From Micromonospora sp. CB01531 (lineage in GTDB: Bacteria; Actinomycetota; Actinomycetes; Mycobacteriales; Micromonosporaceae), in the NCBI RefSeq assembly GCF_001905095.1, contig NZ_LWLS01000059.1, positions 34,904-98,903 on the forward strand: 64,000 bases of DNA, written 5' to 3'. Below the pieces are notes generated by a model. That model made no database searches. It was not told the origin of the DNA and saw only the letters and a program-made list of their open reading frames with translations. Position 1 is the stretch's first letter; every line of letters begins with the position of its first letter. Position numbers and translations under genes: made by a program. Below, one piece after another: positions 26,931 through 34,108 of this stretch.

Positions 26931-28300
26931 CGCGCACCTCCGGTGGGCGGGAAGTCCAGGGCGTCGAACGACGAGCGGCCGTCGGTGTCGGTCGCCACCA
27001 CGTCGGGCACGTTGTCGACCGGGGAGGTCTGCGGCACCTCCAGGTCGAACAGCTCGCGCAGCAGGGCGGCGTACTGGTCACCGCCCGGCTCGGCGGCGAG
27101 CTGGCGCACCCGTACGGTCGGCTGGTGCAGCAGCCGCTGCACCACCCGGTGCACGGTGCGGGCGACCTCGGCGCGCTGGTCGTCGGTGAAGTCGGGGCGG
27201 CGCTGGGCGAGCCGGCGCAGCTCGGCGGTGACCACGTCGTCGGCGCGTCCGCGCAGCGCGGCCACGGTGGGCGCCACGTCCGCGCCGCGCAGCCAGCTGA
27301 GGAACGCCTCGACCTCGCCGCCGACGATCCGGGTCACCTCGGCGGCGTCGGCGGCGGCGGGACCGTCGGCGAGGATGGCCGCCATCCGGTCGATGTCGAT
27401 CACCTCGACGCCGGGCAGCGCGGCGACGCCCTCCTCGACGTCGCGCGGGACGGCCAGGTCGAGCAGGACCAGCGGGCACCGGCCGGCGTCCCGCCGGGCC
27501 GTCGCCCGGGCCACCACGTCGCGGGTGAGGACCGGTTCGGTGGCCGCCGTGGCGGCCACTACGATGTCCACTGTGGAAAGCGCGTCGACCAGCTCGGCCA
27601 TCGGCACGGCGTTCGCACCGTACGATTCGGCCAGCCGGACGGCCCGGTCGGCGCCCCGGTTGGTCACGGTCAGCGGTCCGGCGCCCAGCCGGGACAGGGT
27701 GGCCACGCCGAGCGAGCCCATCGCACCCGCGCCGACCACCATGGCGGGCCGGCCGGCCAGGTCGCCGTCGAGCACGTCGGCGGCCAGATCCAGGGCGGCG
27801 GTGACGACGCTCTGACCGGCCCGGTCGATGTTGGTCTCGGCGTGCGCGCGCTTGCCCACCCGCAGCGCCTGCTGCATCAGCTCGTGCAGCAGCCGGCCGG
27901 CCGAGTCGGTGCCGCTGGCCGAGTGGTAGGCGTCCCGGAGCTGGCCGAGGATCTGCGCCTCGCCGACCACCATCGAGTCCAGCCCGGCGGCGACCCGGAA
28001 GACGTGGTCGACGGCGGCGGCGTCGTAGTGCACGTAGAGGTGGTTGGCGAGCGCCGCCGGCGGGCAGCCGGCCTGCTCGGCCAGGACCGCACAGATGTCG
28101 CTGAGGCCGCCGTGGAAGCCGGAGACGGCTGCGTACACCTCCACCCGGTTGCAGGTGGAGACGAGCACGGCCTCGGCGACGTACGGCTGGGCGACCAGGC
28201 GGTCCAGGGTGCGGGTGAGATCGGCGGGCGGGACCGCCAGCTGCTCCAGCGTGGCAACCGGGGCGGTGCGGTAGGACGCGCCGACGACGAGCAGTTTCAC
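26927..28300 (-). CDS. hemA: glutamyl-tRNA reductase
   Basis: 457 residues from GTG 28300, with AGGAGG 12 bases upstream; the longer frame to 28486 runs inside rex and is not used. It reduces Glu-tRNA to glutamate-1-semialdehyde, the first step of C5 tetrapyrrole synthesis. Landmarks: LLVVGASYRTAPV, the catalytic cysteine in VSTCNRVEVYA, GEAQILGQLRDAY, and the NADPH loop VVGAGAMGSLGVATL. The start overlaps the rex stop (GTGA). This is the entry point of the pathway, so Rex control here would tie haem supply to NADH/NAD state. No hemL gene follows in this window. Confidence 0.96.
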   Translation of the reverse strand: MKLLVVGASYRTAPVATLEQLAVPPADLTRTLDRLVAQPYVAEAVLVSTCNRVEVYAAVSGFHGGLSDICAVLAEQAGCPPAALANHLYVHYDAAAVDHVFRVAAGLDSMVVGEAQILGQLRDAYHSASGTDSAGRLLHELMQQALRVGKRAHAETNIDRAGQSVVTAALDLAADVLDGDLAGRPAMVVGAGAMGSLGVATLSRLGAGPLTVTNRGADRAVRLAESYGANAVPMAELVDALSTVDIVVAATAATEPVLTRDVVARATARRDAGRCPLVLLDLAVPRDVEEGVAALPGVEVIDIDRMAAILADGPAAADAAEVTRIVGGEVEAFLSWLRGADVAPTVAALRGRADDVVTAELRRLAQRRPDFTDDQRAEVARTVHRVVQRLLHQPTVRVRQLAAEPGGDQYAALLRELFDLEVPQTSPVDNVPDVVATDTDGRSSFDALDFPPTGGAR

Positions 28301-29067
28301 GTGCCGATCGCCTCCTGGGTGTCGGTGGCCGCGAGCCCGCCGGGCAGGGCGGTGAGGGCGGACCCGCCGGAGGCGGGGAGTGCGGTCAGCGACGCCTTGC
28401 GGTGCTCGTGGAAGGACAGGATCTGCAGCTCGATCGCGAGGTCGACCTTGCGCACGTCGACCCCTTCCGGAACTGAGAGTACGCACGGCGCGAAGTTGAG
28501 GATGCTCGTCACGCCGACAGCGACGAGCTGGTCGGCCACCGCCTGCGCGGCGGACGCCGGGGTGGCGATCACGCCGATCGAGATCGACTCCTCGGCGGCG
28601 ACCCGGGGCAGCTCGTCGACGTGCCGGACGGTCAGGCCACTGATCTCCTCGCCGACCCGGGACGGGTCCGCGTCGAAGAGCGCGGCGATCCGGAAGCCGC
28701 GGCTCGCGAAGCCGTCGTAGCCGGCCAGGGCGTGACCGAGATTACCCACGCCGACCAGGGCGACCGCCCGGCGCTGGGTGAGCCCGAGCACGAACTCGAT
28801 CTGGTCGATCAGCAGCCCGACGTCGTAGCCGACGCCGCGGGTGCCGTACGAGCCGAGGTGGGAGAGGTCCTTGCGCAGCTTCGCCGAATTCACCCCGGCG
28901 GCGTTGGCCAGCCCCTCGCTGGACACCGTCTCGTGGCCGGTTTCGGCGAGATTGTGCAGGGCACGGAGGTATTCCGGGAGCCGAGCGACGGTCGCCTCGG
29001 GCAGGTCCGGGAGCGCCGGTACGGCACCAGCGCGACCGGGCGCGCCAGGGTGACGGTGCTGACTCAT
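28297..29067 (-). CDS. rex: redox-sensing repressor Rex
   Basis: 256 residues, ATG 29067 with GGAG upstream. The winged-helix DNA-binding half (about 25-100) contains LPEYLRALHNLAETGHETVS and AAGVNSAKLRKDLSHLG; the Rossmann half has VALVGVGNLGHALAGY and the C-terminal helix segment VDLAIELQILSFHE that swaps between subunits. Rex releases DNA when NADH is high. A near-perfect Rex operator lies 120 bases upstream, so it regulates itself and the hem genes. The same rex-hem order is known from Streptomyces. Confidence 0.96.
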   Translation of the reverse strand: MSQHRHPGAPGRAGAVPALPDLPEATVARLPEYLRALHNLAETGHETVSSEGLANAAGVNSAKLRKDLSHLGSYGTRGVGYDVGLLIDQIEFVLGLTQRRAVALVGVGNLGHALAGYDGFASRGFRIAALFDADPSRVGEEISGLTVRHVDELPRVAAEESISIGVIATPASAAQAVADQLVAVGVTSILNFAPCVLSVPEGVDVRKVDLAIELQILSFHEHRKASLTALPASGGSALTALPGGLAATDTQEAIGT

Positions 29068-29186
29068 GAGACTCCGTGCGGTGCGATCCTCGACCAGCGT
29101 CGGCGGCCGGTCGTTTCGGGACTCCCGCTGGCGACCGATGGTGCCGGCTGTGCTAGCAGGGCGCGTCGGAACTACAGAGTAGGCGC

Positions 29187-29204
29187 TTGTGAAGGGGTGC
29201 ACAA
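29187..29204. promoter_or_regulatory. Rex operator (ROP) upstream of rex-hemACDB
   Basis: TTGTGAA-GGGG-TGCACAA matches the Rex consensus TTGTGAA-N4-TTCACAA at 13 of 14 defined positions. It is the only strong motif I see in the 387-base divergent gap 29068-29454. A lone half-site TTCACAA-like sequence occurs near 29250 without a partner. Confidence 0.88.
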
Positions 29205-29454
29205 ATCGCGATCTTGCTGGCCCGCGAGGTGCCTCCACCTGCCCCTCCATTTCACAAGATCGATTGACCGCGCTCGGTAGGCGCCGCACGGCGATTATTG
29301 CTCAATCCCGACTTCTCTGACCAATCGCACGCGCCCGGTTGCGCTGTGTCACGGACGACGCGGCGATTTCCCCGCCCGGGGTAGGGACAACCCCACCCCG
29401 GAGAGGCCGGTGCGCGGGATGGGTCCTGCGGGCGCCGGCCCATAGCCTCGGGGC

Positions 29455-30759
29455 ATGACCGCCGTACCGCTGGCCACCGCACCCACTCCCACCACACCCG
29501 CCCCCGGGCTCGGCCGGCGGCTCCTGCGCGACTCCGGCTACGTGCTGGCCGGCCTGCCGCTGGCGCTGGTCGGCTTCGTGCTGGCCGTGGTGGGCATCTC
29601 CCTCACCGCCGGGTTGCTGGTCACCACCCTCGGTCTGCCCGTGCTCGCCGGCACCCTGTACGCGGCCCGCGCGCTGGCCGATCTCGAGCGGCTCCGGCTG
29701 CCCGCCGTGCTCCGCCAACCCCGGGTCCGCCCCGTCTACCTGACTCCCGCGCCCGGGGCGGGCTACTGGCGGCGGCTCCTGGTGCCGATGCGCGACGCCC
29801 AGTCCTGGCTCGACCTGCTGCACGCCTTCGTCAAGCTGCTGGTGACGCTGCCCACCTTCGTGATCGTGCTGGTCTGGTGGGCGGTGGCGGTCGGCGGCAC
29901 GCTCTACTTCACGTACGACTGGGCGATCCCGCACGGCCCCGGCCAGCAGGACCTCAGCGAACTGCTCGGGATGGGCGTCGGACCCGTCCCGCGGATCGCG
30001 CTGAACACCTCGTTCGGGCTGTTCTGCCTGCTCACCCTGCCGCTGGTGGCCCGGGGCTGCGCCCGGCTCCAGGCCGGACTGGCCCGCTCCCTGCTCACCG
30101 GGGTGGCCGAGATGCGACACCGGATCACCACGCTGGAGGAGCAGAAGCGGGCCGCCGCCTCCGCCGAGGCGTCCGCGCTACGCCGGCTGGAACGGGACAT
30201 CCACGACGGCCCGCAGCAGCGGCTGGTCCGCCTCGCCATGGACCTCAGCCGGGCCCGCCAGCAGCTCGCCGTCGACCCGGAGGCGGCCCGCCGGACCCTG
30301 GACGAGGCGGTCACCCAGACCCGGGAGACCCTCGACGAGCTGCGCGCCCTCTCCCGGGGGATCGCCCCGCCGATCCTGGTCGACCGGGGCCTGCCGAGCG
30401 CCCTGGCCGCCCTTGCCGCGCGCGCCCTGGTCCCCACCGAGCTGCTGGTCAACGACGACCTGGGTACGCCCGGCGGCCGGCTCGACCCGGCGGTGGAGAG
30501 CACCGCGTACTTCGTGGTGGCCGAGGCGCTGACCAACGTCGCCAAGCACAGCCAGGCCACGGCCTGCCGGGTGGAGGTGGCCAGCCGGCTCGGCCGGCTG
30601 GAGATCGGCGTGGCGGATGACGGGGTGGGCGGCGCCCACCTGGCCAAGGGGCACGGCCTGAGCGGCATCGCCGACCGGGTGCGGGCGGCCGGCGGAGTGC
30701 TCGACGTGTCCAGCCCGGCCGGCGGTCCCACCCTCGTCCACGCCGAACTGCCCCGCTGA
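29455..30759 (+). CDS. NarL-type sensor histidine kinase
   Basis: 434 residues, ATG 29455. The first 200 residues hold about four membrane segments (SGYVLAGLPLALVGFVLAVV, LLVTTLGLPVLAGTLYAARA and two more), as in the sensor-domain family of Streptomyces kinases. A coiled segment leads to the HisKA_3 dimerisation box with phospho-acceptor His250 in ERDIHDGPQQRLVRLAMDL, then the ATPase region VAEALTNVAKHS and ADDGVGGAHLAKGHGLSGI. It should phosphorylate the response regulator encoded 22 bases downstream. The stimulus is unknown. Confidence 0.92.
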   Translation: MTAVPLATAPTPTTPAPGLGRRLLRDSGYVLAGLPLALVGFVLAVVGISLTAGLLVTTLGLPVLAGTLYAARALADLERLRLPAVLRQPRVRPVYLTPAPGAGYWRRLLVPMRDAQSWLDLLHAFVKLLVTLPTFVIVLVWWAVAVGGTLYFTYDWAIPHGPGQQDLSELLGMGVGPVPRIALNTSFGLFCLLTLPLVARGCARLQAGLARSLLTGVAEMRHRITTLEEQKRAAASAEASALRRLERDIHDGPQQRLVRLAMDLSRARQQLAVDPEAARRTLDEAVTQTRETLDELRALSRGIAPPILVDRGLPSALAALAARALVPTELLVNDDLGTPGGRLDPAVESTAYFVVAEALTNVAKHSQATACRVEVASRLGRLEIGVADDGVGGAHLAKGHGLSGIADRVRAAGGVLDVSSPAGGPTLVHAELPR

Positions 30760-30781
30760 CGGGGCCCCGGAGGGCGGACCG

Positions 30782-31471
30782 GTGACCGAGGACGTGATAG
30801 ACAGCGGACCCATGCGGGTGGTGATCGCGGATGACGCCGTACTGCTCCGGGAGGGGCTGGTCCGGCTGCTGACCGAGTCGGGACACGAGGTGGTGGCGGC
30901 CGTCGGCGACGGCGACGCCCTGGTCGAGGCGGTGGTGGCGCACCGACCGGACATCTCGGTGGTGGACGTGCGGATGCCGCCCTCGCACACGGACGAGGGG
31001 CTCCGGGCGGCCGTGGAGGCGCGCCGCCGGGTGCCCCGTACGCCGGTCCTGGTGCTCTCCCAGTACGTCGAGGTGTCGTACGCCGACGACCTGCTGGCCA
31101 CCACCGGCGGCGCCGGTGGCGGCGGGATCGGCTACCTGCTCAAGGACCGGGTGGCCGCAATCGACGAGTTCCTGGAGGCGCTGGGCCGGGTGGCTGCCGG
31201 CGGCACGGTGCTCGACCCCGAGGTGATCAGCCAACTGCTGGTCCGGCGGCGGCGCGACGATCCGCTGGCCGCGCTGACGCCGCGCGAGCGGGAGGTGCTC
31301 GCCCTGATGGCCGAGGGCCGCTCCAACACCGCGATCGCCCGGACGCTGGTGGTGAGCGACGGCGCGGTGGAGAAGCACGTCCGCAACATCTTCACCAAGC
31401 TCGACCTCCCCCAGGACGCGACGAACCACCACCGCCGCGTCCTGGCCGTCCTAACCCACCTCCGCGCCTAA
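30782..31471 (+). CDS. NarL/LuxR-family response regulator
   Basis: 229 residues from GTG 30782, seven bases after GGAGGG; ATG 30812 is a weaker alternative. The receiver has phospho-acceptor Asp62 in SVVDVRMPP, Ser in VLVLSQYVE and Lys in GYLLKDRV. The C-terminal LuxR helix-turn-helix reads LTPREREVLALMAEGRSNTA, followed by VEKHVRNIFTKLDL. Partner of the upstream kinase. Nothing nearby suggests its target. Confidence 0.93.
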   Translation: MTEDVIDSGPMRVVIADDAVLLREGLVRLLTESGHEVVAAVGDGDALVEAVVAHRPDISVVDVRMPPSHTDEGLRAAVEARRRVPRTPVLVLSQYVEVSYADDLLATTGGAGGGGIGYLLKDRVAAIDEFLEALGRVAAGGTVLDPEVISQLLVRRRRDDPLAALTPREREVLALMAEGRSNTAIARTLVVSDGAVEKHVRNIFTKLDLPQDATNHHRRVLAVLTHLRA

Positions 31472-31505
31472 CTCGAAAATCGAACCGTACGTAAACGCGC
31501 GGCAG

Positions 31506-31534
31506 CATCCCGCATAGCGAAGCGGAGCGGGATG
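31506..31534 (+). terminator. terminator-like hairpin after the response regulator
   Basis: CATCCCGC pairs with GCGGGATG around a 13-base loop, 35 bases after the stop. It also lies close to the end of the transposase gene on the other strand, so it may be part of the insertion sequence end rather than a host terminator. Confidence 0.5.
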
Positions 31535-31558
31535 GGGGCTTGCCTTGCGAGCGGTTGG

Positions 31559-32848
31559 CTATGCGGCTAGTTCGAGGGCGACTCGGTAGCCGAGGGCTTC
31601 GAGCTGGCTGACGTGGTTGCGTTTGCGGCGTTCTGTGTCGGTGCGGCTGAGGTAGAAGTGGACCCCGGGGTCATGGAAGTGGGTTTCGGGGTCGGTCAGC
31701 AGGTGCCAGATGATGGTCAGGACGGAACGGCCCACGGCGACGATGGCGCGTTTGGCGCCGCGTCTTCGAGCGATACGCCGGTAGCGTTCGCCGAGGAACG
31801 TGTTGGTCCGGGCGGCGGACACGGCGATCTGGCCCAGGACACGGGCCAGGTAGGGGTTGCCGTGGCCGGTCGATCCGCTGCCTTTCTTGCGTCCGGCCGA
31901 TTCCTTGATGCCGGGGGCGAAGCGGGCCCATCCGGCCAGGTGAGCCGGGGTCGGGAATCGGCTCATGTCCACGCCGATCTCGGCGATGATCGCAGCCGCG
32001 GCGGCCGCGCCGACTCCGGGGATCTCACCCAGCCGGGCCGCCGCTTCGGCGAAAGGGGCAAGCTGCGCCTCGATCCGAGCGTCGACCTCGGCGATGTCGG
32101 CCTCGATCGCCTCCACCCGGGCGATCATCTTGCCCAACAGGAACGCGTGATGGTCGCTGAAGTGCCCGGTCAGCGCCTCCTCCAAGGCAGGGATCTTGCG
32201 GCGCAGGCTGGAGCGCGCCATCTGGGCCAGCGACCTGGGATCACGCCGCCCGGCGATCAGCGCGGCCATCATCGCCCGCCCGGACACCCCGAACAGGTCA
32301 CTGACCACGACCGACAGCTTGATCTGGGCGTCTTCGAGCAGCTTCTCGACGCGGTTGCGTTCGGCGCCGGCCTGGGCCACCAGATCGACCCGGTAGCGGG
32401 TCAGATCCCGCAGCATCCGGATCGGTGGCGGTGGAACGAAACTGGGTCGGATCATCTGCCGCTCGGCGACCTTGCACAGCCACACCGCGTCCAGCTTGTC
32501 GGTCTTGGGTCGGCCCGGCAGGCGTTTAACGTCGCGGGCGTTGACCAGCCACACCTCGAACCCGTACGCCTCCAGCAGGTAGAACGCCGGTTTCCAGTAG
32601 TCGCTGGTCGCCTCCATCACCACCCGGGTGACCCCAAGTCCCCGCAGCCGCTCGGCCATCCCGGCCAACGAACGAGTCATCGTGGAGTACGTCTGCACCT
32701 CCTGCAGCCGCCGTCCCGGCCTGGCCCCGTCCGGCACCCGCACACAGCACACCAGCGACGCCTTGCCGATGTCCAGCGCAGCAACCCGTGCAAGGATCTC
32801 TTCCCGGTCTTGCGTCTGCTCCAGCAACACACCCTCCCACCAGCACAA
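31559..32848 (-). CDS. IS110-family transposase (DEDD plus Tnp_20 domains), intact
   Basis: 429 residues from TTG 32848; the frame is open from there, but GTG 32830 is also possible and neither has a well-spaced ribosome site. The N-terminal RuvC-like domain carries the DEDD residues in VAALDIGKASL (Asp26), RVVMEATSDYW and KTDKLDAVWLCKV. The C-terminal Tnp_20 domain has LGEIPGVGAAAAAAI, AGWARFAPGIKESAGRK, SGSTGHGNPYLARVL and IVAVGRSVLTIIWHLL. No frameshift or stop, so it could be active. IS110 recombinases use a structured RNA from the element for target choice. Confidence 0.93.
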   Translation of the reverse strand: MCWWEGVLLEQTQDREEILARVAALDIGKASLVCCVRVPDGARPGRRLQEVQTYSTMTRSLAGMAERLRGLGVTRVVMEATSDYWKPAFYLLEAYGFEVWLVNARDVKRLPGRPKTDKLDAVWLCKVAERQMIRPSFVPPPPIRMLRDLTRYRVDLVAQAGAERNRVEKLLEDAQIKLSVVVSDLFGVSGRAMMAALIAGRRDPRSLAQMARSSLRRKIPALEEALTGHFSDHHAFLLGKMIARVEAIEADIAEVDARIEAQLAPFAEAAARLGEIPGVGAAAAAAIIAEIGVDMSRFPTPAHLAGWARFAPGIKESAGRKKGSGSTGHGNPYLARVLGQIAVSAARTNTFLGERYRRIARRRGAKRAIVAVGRSVLTIIWHLLTDPETHFHDPGVHFYLSRTDTERRKRNHVSQLEALGYRVALELAA

Positions 32849-33060
32849 ACACCACGGTGGTCGATCGCGGCAGCTACAAAACGGGTGAATCTAACTCGCG
32901 TGCTCAAAGCAACAGTGAAGGGCCCATAACGCAGCCACCAGCATCCGACTAACCCACGACCTCGCACGGACCAAGGAGCGACGACGTCAGCGAGCGACCA
33001 CCGCCGATTTTCAGCCCGGAACGGGCCGCCCGCCAGAGGCGACAAGGACTAACCCCTCCC
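32849..33060 (-). ncRNA. candidate bridge-RNA region of the IS110 element
   Basis: About 210 non-coding bases directly upstream of the transposase. In the IS110 group (as opposed to IS1111) this left end encodes the bridge RNA that pairs with donor and target DNA. I see short possible stems (GCCCG-GAA-CGGGC at 33014-33026 and ACCAC-G-GTGGT at 32851-32861) and no reading frame. The RNA itself, its ends and its guide loops are inferred from family knowledge, not shown. Confidence 0.3.
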
Positions 33061-33084
33061 CCTGCCCCTCCCCCCGCCCGATGC

Positions 33085-33145
33085 GTTGATCATGGGGTTA
33101 GCGGCGGCCACACGGGCGTGTCGCGCCGCCAACGTCATGATCAAC
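33085..33145. repeat. 61-bp palindromic element, copy 3
   Basis: Arms 33085-33106 and 33124-33145 pair at 19 of 22 positions around a 17-base loop that itself holds ACAC-GGGC-GTGT. The outer sequence GTTGATCATG matches copy 1. It lies 34 bases beyond the stop of the HAD gene and next to the IS110 upstream region. Confidence 0.8.
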
Positions 33146-33178
33146 AGGGGTCGGCCGGTCCGGGAGGGAGGGGTCGGG

Positions 33179-33829
33179 TTAGGGGAGGGTGCGGGCGAGG
33201 GTTACCGCCTGGGTGAGGGTGTCGGCCACGGGGTGGCCGGAGGCGCGGAGGCGGGCGGGATCGGAGAGGCCGCCGGTGTAGAGGACGCAGCGGGCGCCCA
33301 CCGAGAGCGCCGCGTCGGCGTCGTCCAGCGAGTCGCCGATCAGCACCACCTCGCGGCCGGCGAGCCCGAGCTCGGCCAGGTGCTTCTCCAGCCACTCGGC
33401 CTTGCGGCCCCCGCCCACCGCGGACCGCAGCCCGTCCACCCGGGTGAAGTGCGGGGTCAGCCCGTACGTGTGCACCGTCGGGACCAGCTCGTCGTGGAAC
33501 CACATGGACAGCAGGGACTGGCTGCCCGGCCAGGCGGCGATCGCGGTGGTGGCGTCGGTGGCCAGCACGCAGCTGGTCAGCCCGGCCCGGTACGCGTCGT
33601 GGAAGATTCGGTCGAGCCGGCCGAACGCCTCGTCGTCGATCGCCCGCCCCAGCATCTCGGCGTAGTAGTCGGCGATCGGCCGGCGGAACCGCACCCGGTG
33701 CTCGTCCGCGGTGACCGCCCGACCGCCGGCGCTGGCGAAGGCCACGTTGGTGGCCTGGACCACCAGGTCGAGGTCGTCGAGGAGGGTGCCGTTCCAGTCC
33801 CACACCAGGTGGCCGCGCGTCGAGGTCAT
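33179..33829 (-). CDS. HAD-superfamily phosphatase (phosphoglycolate-phosphatase-like)
   Basis: 216 residues, ATG 33829. HAD motif I reads VWDWNGTLLDD with nucleophile Asp11 and Asn13 in place of the second Asp, a variant seen in many actinobacterial PGP-like proteins. A helical cap (about 18-85) follows. Motif III Lys lies in GGRKAEWLEKHL and motif IV is EVVLIGDSLDDADAA. The substrate is some small phosphate ester and cannot be named. The glutaredoxin-like gene lies 21 bases upstream on the same strand. Confidence 0.87.
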   Translation of the reverse strand: MTSTRGHLVWDWNGTLLDDLDLVVQATNVAFASAGGRAVTADEHRVRFRRPIADYYAEMLGRAIDDEAFGRLDRIFHDAYRAGLTSCVLATDATTAIAAWPGSQSLLSMWFHDELVPTVHTYGLTPHFTRVDGLRSAVGGGRKAEWLEKHLAELGLAGREVVLIGDSLDDADAALSVGARCVLYTGGLSDPARLRASGHPVADTLTQAVTLARTLP

Positions 33830-33850
33830 CGCTGCACGATAGGCGGCCGG

Positions 33851-34108
33851 TCAGAGCTGCGGGGTGGTCAGGTCCCGCAGCAGGCGATCCTCCTCGACCC
33901 GCCAGTAGCCGTGCTCCCTGCCGTCGAGCAGCACCACCGGCAGCCGGTCGCCGTACTCGCGTTCCAGCTCGATGTCGTCGGTGACGTCCCTCTCGATCCA
34001 GCGGTCGCCGGTGACGGCCACCACCCGGTCGAGCGCCGCCTTCGCGTCCTCGCAGAGGTGGCAGCCAGGCCGGGTGATCAGGGTGAGCCGGGCGTCACGG
34101 CTGGACAT
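33851..34108 (-). CDS. glutaredoxin-like thioredoxin-fold protein (DUF836 type)
   Basis: 85 residues, ATG 34108, overlapping the end of the acyl-CoA ligase gene by 14 bases. It has the redox pair in LITRPGCHLCEDAKAAL (Cys16, Cys19), the cis-Pro segment in DRLPVVLLDGREH and a thioredoxin fold of minimal length. It likely works as a small disulphide oxidoreductase in the cytosol. The partner is unknown. Confidence 0.88.
   Translation of the reverse strand: MSSRDARLTLITRPGCHLCEDAKAALDRVVAVTGDRWIERDVTDDIELEREYGDRLPVVLLDGREHGYWRVEEDRLLRDLTTPQL

Larger units (their letters stand above)
31540..33060 (-). mobile_element. IS110-family insertion sequence (ends approximate)
   Basis: The only intact transposon-like unit in the window. 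The limits are approximate because this family often lacks clear inverted repeats and target duplications. The transposase gene spans 31559-32848; about 210 bases of non-coding DNA precede it up to the pyrimidine-rich tract and the 61-bp palindrome. It separates the kinase/regulator pair from the HAD phosphatase gene. Confidence 0.7.

Noticed and set aside
31512..31564. GCATAGC / GCTATGC pair as terminal repeats of the IS110 element
   Set aside because: One copy lies inside the transposase stop region and no counterpart is seen at the other side; probably chance.
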